Assembly (NCBI RefSeq): GCF_003591655.1
Contig: NZ_QVRA01000003.1
Coordinates: 249,139-313,138, forward strand
Source: Sphingobium terrigena
GTDB taxonomy: Bacteria; Pseudomonadota; Alphaproteobacteria; Sphingomonadales; Sphingomonadaceae
Length of the DNA stretch: 64,000 bases
Direction: 5' to 3'
The notes beneath the pieces are model-generated. The model had not been told where the DNA came from. It saw only the letters and a list, made by a program, of their open reading frames with translations, and did not search any database. The position numbers and the translations under genes are program-made. Shown in pieces: positions 57,691 through 64,000 of the stretch (positions are counted from its first letter, which is position 1; each line of letters begins with the position of its first letter).

Positions 57691-59117
57691 CAGACCGATT
57701 CCTTGACCTTGGTGGAGACAGCAGCCGCCAGCCCCGCCGCCCATTTGGTGATGTCGCCTGCCCCCAGGCAGATCACCATATCGTCCGCCTGAATATCCGC
57801 CGCCAGCGCGCTCGCCAGTGCATCGGCATCGGCTATGGTTGAGGCATGGCGATGCCCGCGCCGCTTCAATCCCGCGACCAGCGCCGCACTGTCCACATCC
57901 TCGATCGGCTGTTCGCCCGCGGTGTAAACGGGCGCTGCATAGACGATGTCGGCGTCGTTGAACGCCTGCTGGAAATCGTCCATCAGGTCGCGCAGCCGGG
58001 TAAAGCGATGCGGCTGGACCACGGCGATCACCCGCCCCTGCGCGCCCTCACGCGCCGCCGCCAGCACGGCTTTGATCTCCACCGGATGGTGGCCATAATC
58101 GTCGATGACCGTGGCGGAACCAGCACCGACCGCAATCTCGCCAACCTTGGTAAAGCGCCGCTTGACCCCACCGAACTTGGCAAAACCCGTCTGGATCGTC
58201 GCGTCGTCAATCCCCATGTGCAGCGCCACGCCGATCGCCGCCATCGCGTTCAGCACATTGTGGCGGCCCGGCATCGGCATTTCGATGCCCTCGATCTTGC
58301 GGGTCGATCCGTCCCGCTCACGGATCTGCACGTCGAAGCGATTGCCGCCGGGGAAGCTCACCACATTGTCGCCGCGAATGTCCGCCTGCGCGGAAAAGCC
58401 ATAGGTCACGATCCGCCGGTCCTGCACGCGCGGCAAAATCGCCTGCACTTCGGGATGATCGAGGCACAGCAGGGCCGCGCCATAGAAAGGCACATTGCCG
58501 ACAAATTCGACAAACGCATCCTTCACCCGGTCGAAACTGCCATAATGGTCCAGATGTTCGGGATCGATATTGGTGACGACCGCGATCGTGCCGTCGAGCC
58601 GCAAGAAACTGCCGTCGCTCTCGTCGGCCTCCACCACCATCCAGTCGCTATTGCCCAGCCGCGCGTTGGAGCCATAGCTGTTGATGATGCCGCCATTGAT
58701 GACGGTCGGGTCCACCCCGCCCGCGTCCAGTAACGCCGCGACCATCGACGTCGTCGTCGTCTTGCCATGCGTTCCCGCCACCGCGACGGTGGATTTGAGG
58801 CGCATCAACTCGGCCAGCATTTCCGCCCGGCGGATCACCGGCACGCGCGTTTCCAGCGCCAGCTCAACCTCCGGGTTGCCACGCTTGATCGCGGTGGATG
58901 TCACCACCACCGCCGCATCGCCCAGATTTTCTGACCTGTGGCCGATCATCACGCGAATGCCCTTGGCCCGCAGCCCCTCGACCACATAGCCTTCGGCGAC
59001 GTCCGACCCCTGCACATCATAGCCCAGATTATGCATCACCTCGGCAATACCCGACATGCCGATGCCGCCAATGCCGATGAAATGGATCGTGCCGATGTCC
59101 GTGCCGACACCCTTCAT
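57690..59117 (-). CDS. murC: UDP-N-acetylmuramate--L-alanine ligase
   Basis: 475 residues. N-terminal [18 protein letters not shown]-like dinucleotide fold ([18 protein letters not shown]), ATP loop [18 protein letters not shown], and [14 protein letters not shown] and [15 protein letters not shown] segments with the carbamylated-Lys region. Adds L-Ala to UDP-MurNAc. A family E repeat separates it from murG. Confidence 0.97.
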   Translation of the reverse strand: MKGVGTDIGTIHFIGIGGIGMSGIAEVMHNLGYDVQGSDVAEGYVVEGLRAKGIRVMIGHRSENLGDAAVVVTSTAIKRGNPEVELALETRVPVIRRAEMLAELMRLKSTVAVAGTHGKTTTTSMVAALLDAGGVDPTVINGGIINSYGSNARLGNSDWMVVEADESDGSFLRLDGTIAVVTNIDPEHLDHYGSFDRVKDAFVEFVGNVPFYGAALLCLDHPEVQAILPRVQDRRIVTYGFSAQADIRGDNVVSFPGGNRFDVQIRERDGSTRKIEGIEMPMPGRHNVLNAMAAIGVALHMGIDDATIQTGFAKFGGVKRRFTKVGEIAVGAGSATVIDDYGHHPVEIKAVLAAAREGAQGRVIAVVQPHRFTRLRDLMDDFQQAFNDADIVYAAPVYTAGEQPIEDVDSAALVAGLKRRGHRHASTIADADALASALAADIQADDMVICLGAGDITKWAAGLAAAVSTKVKESV

Positions 59118-59138
59118 GCGATAATCTCCGAAACAACA

Positions 59139-59227
59139 CCGTCATCCCAGCGAAGGCTGGGATCTCTCTTTTCTTCAAGAGCGACGGAGAAAGAAGAAGT
59201 GGGATGCCAGCGTTCGCTGGCATGACG
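59139..59227. repeat. Family E palindromic repeat between murG and murC
   Basis: Arms GTCATCCCAGCGAAGGCTGG and GATGCCAGCGTTCGCTGGCA plus TGACGG; purine-rich middle. Same family as 56459-56546. Confidence 0.88.
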
Positions 59228-59241
59228 GAAGAGGGAAGCCA

Positions 59242-60408
59242 TCAAGCCGGAACCCCCGCCAGATTGAGCGTCGTGGGCGTCGGCCCGACCCGCACCGGAT
59301 CATTGACGATCGGCGCATGGCCGATGCTTTCCAGCAAATCCGCCATATCCCGCGCCGCATTGGGACGGCCGCAGCCGCGCGCGCGCTTCGCTGCATTCTG
59401 CAGAGCGCCCGGCTCCATCGCCATTTTCTGCATCTGCTTGGCCAGTTCCACCGCGGTAAAGCGCGCCTGCGGGATCGTCCGCGCACCGCCCGCCTCGGTC
59501 ATTTCGCGGGCATTGGCGGTCTGATGATCGTCCATCGCGCTCGGCAGCGGCACCAATATCGCAGGCCGCCCGGCGCAGGTCAGTTCCGCCAGCGTAGACG
59601 CCCCCGCACGCGCGATCACCAGATGCGACCAGCCCAATTTCTCCGGCACATCGTTGAAGTAAGTGGCGAGGTCCGCGGGAATTTCCATCTCCGCATAGGT
59701 CTTGCGCACCCGCTCAATATCCTCGGCCCGGCATTGCTGCGTCACCTGCAAACGGCGGCGCAGCGCGACCGGCAGCATCGACAGGCCTTCAGGCACCACG
59801 CTCGACAGGATCGACGCGCCCTGGCTGCCGCCGATCACCAGCACCCGGAACACGCTTTCGTCGGTCAGCGCGGGGAAATCCTCCTCGCGCAATTGCTTCA
59901 CTTCCTCCCGCACCGGATTGCCGATCAGGTGGACCTTGGCAGCATATTTATCCTTCAGCCGTTCAACCCCCGGATAGGCGGTCGCGATCGCATCGACCCT
60001 TCCGGCCAGCAGCCGGTTGACCCGGCCCAGCACCGCATTTTGCTCATGCACCGCCGTCGGCACGCCATCGGCCAGCGCCGCCAGCAAAGCGGGCATCGCC
60101 GGATAACCGCCAAAGCCGACCACGGCGGTCGGACGAAACGTCTCATTCAATCGCCGCGCCATTGCCCGTCCCGCCAATATGGCTTTGAGCGCCCCCGGCC
60201 AGCTTTTCGGATTCTTGGTCATGCGGCCCGCTGGCAGCACATGGACCTGCGCCTTGTCAAAAATGCCGGGGATCTTCGCCCCCCGCTCATCGGTGACGAG
60301 CGCGACATGATGGCCGCGCGCCATCAGCTCCTCAGCCACGGCATGAGCCGGAATCATATGACCACCCGTCCCGCCGGCGGCGAGGACGAAGTGACGGGAA
60401 ATGCTCAT
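59242..60408 (-). CDS. murG: UDP-N-acetylglucosamine--lipid II transferase
   Basis: 388 residues from the ATG at 60406-60408, overlapping the ftsW stop (ATGA). Glycine loop LAAGGTGGHMIPAHAVAEEL; GFGGYPAMPALLAALADGVP; VIGGSQGASILSSVVPEGLS; and RAGASTLAELTCAGRPAILV, all MurG/GT28 hallmarks. Makes lipid II from lipid I on the inner leaflet. Confidence 0.97.
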   Translation of the reverse strand: MSISRHFVLAAGGTGGHMIPAHAVAEELMARGHHVALVTDERGAKIPGIFDKAQVHVLPAGRMTKNPKSWPGALKAILAGRAMARRLNETFRPTAVVGFGGYPAMPALLAALADGVPTAVHEQNAVLGRVNRLLAGRVDAIATAYPGVERLKDKYAAKVHLIGNPVREEVKQLREEDFPALTDESVFRVLVIGGSQGASILSSVVPEGLSMLPVALRRRLQVTQQCRAEDIERVRKTYAEMEIPADLATYFNDVPEKLGWSHLVIARAGASTLAELTCAGRPAILVPLPSAMDDHQTANAREMTEAGGARTIPQARFTAVELAKQMQKMAMEPGALQNAAKRARGCGRPNAARDMADLLESIGHAPIVNDPVRVGPTPTTLNLAGVPA

Positions 60409-61607
60409 CGACCACTCCATTTGACGACCGTATGCCGACCCATGAAGGGGTTGCGTCGCGTGAAGGCGAGCAACAGGCCGACGCCGATGCAAAGCGCCAG
60501 CATAGAGGAGCCGCCATAGCTGATAAAGGGCAGCGTCATCCCCTTGGACGGAAATATCTGCGCATTGACGCCCATATTGATGATCGCCTGCAATCCGAAC
60601 TGCGTCGTCAGCCCCGCCGCTGCCAAAATCGTGAAACTATCCTCCTCGTCCAGCAGCCGCAGCAGCACCCGCACGACAATGGCCAGATAGACAAGCGCGA
60701 TGGCGATGCAGGCCAGCAGCCCGAACTCTTCGCCGATGACCGAGAAGATATAGTCGGTATGCGCTTCGGGCAGGCGGAATTTATGCTGCCCGCCCCCCGG
60801 CCCCACACCGGTAAAGCCGCCATGGGTGATGGTGCGGAAGGCCAGATCGGTCTGGTCCGGCCCGGCGTCCTGACTGACGCCAATCCCCAGAAAATCATTG
60901 ATCCGCTGACGACCATTTTCGTAAAACATATAGACCGCGACCAGCCCCGCCAGCCCCACGCCCCCCAGCGCCGCGATCCAGCGCATCGGCAGGCCCGACA
61001 ACAGCAACAGGCACCCCCAGCAGGCGAGGAAAATGACGGTCTGGCCGAAATCGGGCTGCCGCATCAAAATCGCCGCGATCAACAGCGTCAATACGCCGGT
61101 CAGCGGGATCACCGGCAGGCTCGCATCCTTGCCGCGCAGCGACAGCAGCCAGGCCAAAGTCACCACATAGACGGGCTTCAAAAACTCCGATGGCTGGAAA
61201 CGGAAACCGGGCAGGTCGATCCAGCGCTTGGCCCCGTTCACCGTGCTGCCCAGCAATGGCACGAACAGCAGCATGACGAAGAAAAAGACGCACAGAAATG
61301 TCGCCAGTCGCCGCGCCTGCGGGCGGGGCAGCATCGATATGACCAGCATGATCGGCAGGCCCAGGCCGACAAAGACGAGCTGGCGGTAGAAATAGTTGAG
61401 CGGATTGACGGTGATCTGCGCCGTCGACCGGTCGATCGCCGCCACCGGCGAGGCGGCGGCGACTGCGACCAGCCCGATCGCCATCAGCGCGACGATCAGC
61501 GACAGGAGGACGCGGTCAATCTCCCAGAACCAGATGGCGAGCGCGGTGCGTTCGCGCGGCACGGTGCGGGTGCGAAACCCCTTCACCAGTTCGCCTGCCC
61601 TAGACAT
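60405..61607 (-). CDS. ftsW: Septal peptidoglycan glycosyltransferase FtsW
   Basis: 400 residues, ~10 membrane segments. SEDS hallmarks: GAKRWIDLPGFRFQPSEFLK, GGFTGVGPGGGQHKFRLPEA, HTDYIFSVIGEEFGLL and PFISYGGSSMLALCIGVGLL. FtsW polymerises glycan strands at the septum with FtsI (known of the family). It follows murD after 38 bp and overlaps murG. Confidence 0.97.
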   Translation of the reverse strand: MSRAGELVKGFRTRTVPRERTALAIWFWEIDRVLLSLIVALMAIGLVAVAAASPVAAIDRSTAQITVNPLNYFYRQLVFVGLGLPIMLVISMLPRPQARRLATFLCVFFFVMLLFVPLLGSTVNGAKRWIDLPGFRFQPSEFLKPVYVVTLAWLLSLRGKDASLPVIPLTGVLTLLIAAILMRQPDFGQTVIFLACWGCLLLLSGLPMRWIAALGGVGLAGLVAVYMFYENGRQRINDFLGIGVSQDAGPDQTDLAFRTITHGGFTGVGPGGGQHKFRLPEAHTDYIFSVIGEEFGLLACIAIALVYLAIVVRVLLRLLDEEDSFTILAAAGLTTQFGLQAIINMGVNAQIFPSKGMTLPFISYGGSSMLALCIGVGLLLAFTRRNPFMGRHTVVKWSGR

Positions 61608-61645
61608 GTGCCCCGTCCCTTCCCTGCTGGTCCCGCGCCATCACC

Positions 61646-63019
61646 CTATTCCAGCGCCGCGACGGCGGCGACAAAGGCATCGCCGCGCGCCTCGAAATCG
61701 CGAAACTGGTCGAAACTGGCGCAGGCGGGCGACAGCAGCACCACATCGCCCGGCTGCGCGATCCGCGCGGCGCGGCGCACGGCGGCGCTTAGCATCTCGC
61801 TATCATCCACCGCCATAGACCCGCGCAGCAGGTCAGCGAACATATGCCCCGCCTCACCGATCGTATAGGCATGGGCGACATTGCCGAAATGCGGAACGCA
61901 CTCGTCCAGATTGTCCGACTTGGCGACGCCCCCCAATATCCAGTGGATGCGTGGGCGTCCGTCGATCGCAGGCCATGCGGCCAGCGCCGGCGCGGTCGAG
62001 GCCGCATTGGTCGCCTTGCTGTCATTGACGTAGAGCACGCCGTTACGTGTGCCGACCGCCTGCATCCGGTGGGGCAAGCTGGCGTAGCTGGTCAGCGCAT
62101 TGGCGATGGTGGCTTCATCAATGCCCAACGCTTGCGCGACAGCAATCGCCACCGCAGCATTTTGCGCATTGTGCGGGCCTTGCAAAGCTGGCCAGGTCAG
62201 CTGGGCGACGGGATCGATGTCAGTGGACGCCACCCTCACCACGCCGTGCTCCCGCGCAGGCGGGAGCCCAGTCCCAACCGTCGCCTCTGGGCTCCCGCCT
62301 GCGCGGGAGCACAAAGTTTCGGCAATTGCCCGGCTCGATTCATCCTCCGCCGCAATCACCGCGACATGGCCCGCCGACTGCATCGTAAACAGTCGCGCCT
62401 TGCTCGCAACATAGCCCTCAAACCCGTCATAGCGGTCCAGATGATCGGGCGTGATATTAAGCAGCACCGCCACATCGCAGTCCAGACTATGCGTCAGGTC
62501 GATCTGATAGCTCGACAGTTCCAGCACATAGACGCCCACGCCATGCAGATTCGGCTCCAGCGGCGGCTGGCCCAGCACCGGCAGGCCGATATTGCCGCCC
62601 ATGACCGTGGGATAGCCAGCCTGCTCGATGATGTGGTGGATCAGCGCTGTCGTGGTCGACTTGCCGTTGGTGCCGGTAATGCCGACCACCTTGTGCGGCG
62701 GCAGCGTCGGGCGGGCCAGCGCGAACAGTTCGATGTCACCGATGATCGGCACGCCCGCCAGCTTGGCGCGCATGGTGATCGGGTGACGGTTCAGCGGCAC
62801 GCCCGGCGACACGACGATGCCGTCAAAGCCTGTCAGGTCGATCTCCATCGGATCGCCCAGTTCCGCCTTGCCCGCGACCGCCGCCCGTGCTTCCTCACGC
62901 CCGTCCCACGCCACAACCCGCGCGCCGCTGGCCGACAGGCAATCGACGGTGGCCAGGCCGGACCGCGCCAGCCCCAGCACCGCATAGGTCTTGCCCTTAA
63001 AGGCGTCCGAAACGATCAT
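61646..63019 (-). CDS. murD: UDP-N-acetylmuramoylalanine--D-glutamate ligase with in-frame palindrome insert
   Basis: 457 residues, slightly long. ATP loop [60 protein letters not shown] and [20 protein letters not shown] are MurD signatures. Adds D-Glu to UDP-MurNAc-L-Ala. About residues 236-258 are encoded by a 67-bp palindromic repeat (62246-62312), in the central domain after the segment for [17 protein letters not shown]; the frame is kept and the catalytic motifs are intact. Start overlaps the mraY stop. Confidence 0.96.
   Translation of the reverse strand: MIVSDAFKGKTYAVLGLARSGLATVDCLSASGARVVAWDGREEARAAVAGKAELGDPMEIDLTGFDGIVVSPGVPLNRHPITMRAKLAGVPIIGDIELFALARPTLPPHKVVGITGTNGKSTTTALIHHIIEQAGYPTVMGGNIGLPVLGQPPLEPNLHGVGVYVLELSSYQIDLTHSLDCDVAVLLNITPDHLDRYDGFEGYVASKARLFTMQSAGHVAVIAAEDESSRAIAETLCSRAGGSPEATVGTGLPPAREHGVVRVASTDIDPVAQLTWPALQGPHNAQNAAVAIAVAQALGIDEATIANALTSYASLPHRMQAVGTRNGVLYVNDSKATNAASTAPALAAWPAIDGRPRIHWILGGVAKSDNLDECVPHFGNVAHAYTIGEAGHMFADLLRGSMAVDDSEMLSAAVRRAARIAQPGDVVLLSPACASFDQFRDFEARGDAFVAAVAALE
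62246..62312. repeat. Family D palindrome inside murD
   Basis: Perfect 25-bp inverted repeat, arms starting GTGCTCCCGCGCAGGCGGG, with a 17-base loop. Same layout as the palindrome in lnt (19989-20054), differing at a few paired positions, so changes are compensatory. Confidence 0.92.
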
Positions 63020-64000
63020 CGCAGCTTCAACGTCGCAAGGCCGGCCAGCGCCAGGATGAAGGCGATGATCCAGAAACGGATCACCACGGTCGGCTCGGCC
63101 CAGCCCAATTGCTCGAAATGATGGTGGATCGGCGCCATCTTGAACACGCGCTTGCCGGTGCGCTTGTAGAAAAACACCTGGATGATGACGCTCATCGCCT
63201 CCACCACGAACAGCCCGCCGATAATGCCCAGCACGATTTCATGATGCGCGGTCACCGCGATCACGCCGATCGTCCCGCCCAGCGCCAGCGACCCGGTGTC
63301 GCCCATGAAAACCGCCGCAGGCGGCGCGTTGAACCACAGGAAAGCCAGCCCCGCACCGATGATCGCCCCGCAAAGGATCGTCAGGTTGCCCGCGCCCGGC
63401 ACATGCGGAATCCCCAGATATTCGGCAAAATCCGCGCGCCCCACCAGATAGACGATCAGCATGAACGCCAAACAGGCGATGATGACCGGCATCGTCGCGA
63501 GACCATCCAGCCCATCGGTCAGGTTCACCGCATTGCCGAACGCCACGATCACGAAGGCGGCAAACAGGAAATAGAACGGCCCCAGCTCGATCGCCGGGCC
63601 ATTGTAAAAAGGCACATAGAGCGCGGTATTGCCATGCTGCGACACGATCAGCCAGGCGGCAAAACCCGCGATCAGAAATTCAAACAACAGCCGCGCCTTG
63701 CCCGACAGCCCCTTGTGGCTGGCCTTGGTCACCTTGTCATAATCATCCAGAAAACCGATCGCGCCGAACCCCAAAGTCACGAACAGGCAGGCCCAGACAT
63801 AGGTGGAGTTGAGGTCCATCCACAACAGCACCGACGCCACCATGGAAGTGAGGATCATCAGCCCCCCCATGGTCGGCGTGCCGCGCTTGGCCAGATGGGT
63901 CTGCGGCCCGTCGCTGCGGATCGGCTGCCCCTTGCCCTGCCGCACCCGCAACCAGCCAATGAATTTGGGACCGATCAACAGGCCGATGAACAAAGCGGTG
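63016..64000 (-). CDS. mraY: Phospho-MurNAc-pentapeptide translocase, N-terminus beyond the window
   Basis: The visible ~328 residues hold [60 protein letters not shown] (the Asp pair), [20 protein letters not shown] and [20 protein letters not shown], all MraY signatures. It makes lipid I at the inner membrane. MraY is normally about 355-360 residues; the frame is still open at 64000, so about 30 N-terminal residues lie outside. Its stop overlaps murD's start (ATGA). Confidence 0.96.
   Translation of the reverse strand, partial: TALFIGLLIGPKFIGWLRVRQGKGQPIRSDGPQTHLAKRGTPTMGGLMILTSMVASVLLWMDLNSTYVWACLFVTLGFGAIGFLDDYDKVTKASHKGLSGKARLLFEFLIAGFAAWLIVSQHGNTALYVPFYNGPAIELGPFYFLFAAFVIVAFGNAVNLTDGLDGLATMPVIIACLAFMLIVYLVGRADFAEYLGIPHVPGAGNLTILCGAIIGAGLAFLWFNAPPAAVFMGDTGSLALGGTIGVIAVTAHHEIVLGIIGGLFVVEAMSVIIQVFFYKRTGKRVFKMAPIHHHFEQLGWAEPTVVIRFWIIAFILALAGLATLKLR

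Noticed and set aside
61646-63019. murD as a pseudogene because of the inserted palindrome
   Set aside because: The frame is intact and all catalytic motifs are present on both sides of the insert.
63016-64000. mraY truncated at its N-terminus
   Set aside because: The frame continues to the window edge; the missing part simply lies outside.

Overview
The window looks like a chromosomal segment of a high-GC alphaproteobacterium of the Sphingomonadaceae (Sphingobium/Sphingomonas type). Reasons: an acyl carrier protein followed directly by serine palmitoyltransferase (sphingolipid synthesis, a hallmark of the group), an alphaproteobacterial gene transfer agent (GTA)-type structural cluster, a typical dcw cell-division/peptidoglycan cluster, and many palindromic repeats of the kind scattered through sphingomonad genomes. 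Species cannot be decided from sequence reading alone.

Region 1 (1-15.6 kb, mostly minus strand) is a GTA-like / HK97-type head and tail cluster. Read right to left it runs: small terminase-like DNA-binding protein, large terminase, portal, small membrane protein, prohead protease, major capsid, fibre with a C-terminal S74-type chaperone, small adaptor, head-tail connector, small closure-like protein, DUF3168 protein, tail tube, two tail chaperones, and the start of the tape-measure gene, which leaves the window on the left. It is interrupted by non-structural genes: an M28 peptidase, a MarR-type regulator, a YdcH protein, two AT-richer membrane genes, a glycine-zipper protein, a PhyH-type dioxygenase and a small secreted protein. 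Seven copies of one ~70-bp hairpin repeat sit at its gene boundaries, all in one orientation; four are followed by a T-run in the direction of GTA transcription, and a further intrinsic-terminator-like hairpin lies just before the capsid gene. No integrase, repressor or lysis genes are seen here, which favours a domesticated GTA over an active prophage.

Region 2 (15.6-41.4 kb) is mixed housekeeping sequence: glutathione S-transferase, lipoproteins, a TonB-like protein, YqaA-family membrane protein, lnt, metK, trmB, cvpA-radA, an EEP-fold hydrolase, a large patatin-like protein, pterin dehydratase, a zincin-like peptidase overlapping ccmA-ccmB, a DMT transporter, chorismate mutase, a polyprenyl diphosphate synthase, a TSUP transporter, hrpB, a complex I accessory subunit, then acp-spt and a hybrid histidine kinase.

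Region 3 (41.3-51.7 kb, minus strand) holds a nucleotidyltransferase-like protein, a glycine cleavage operon (tandem glycine riboswitch - gcvT - gcvH - gcvPA - gcvPB - DUF938 methyltransferase), a dGTPase and a TPR/SPOR protein. Region 4 (51.7-64 kb, minus strand) is the dcw cluster mraY-murD-ftsW-murG-murC-(65-aa ORF)-murB-ddl-ftsQ-ftsA-ftsZ, with mraY cut by the right edge.

A theme across the window is palindromic repeat DNA of several families. Most copies are intergenic, but four lie in frame inside otherwise intact genes (prohead protease, lnt, hrpB, murD), two of these essential in most Gram-negative bacteria. The best candidates for something unusual are the terminator-like repeat system in the GTA cluster, the dioxygenase gene between protease and capsid, and a nested hairpin element before the yqaA-like gene. 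All functional statements are from reading the sequence; no database search was run.
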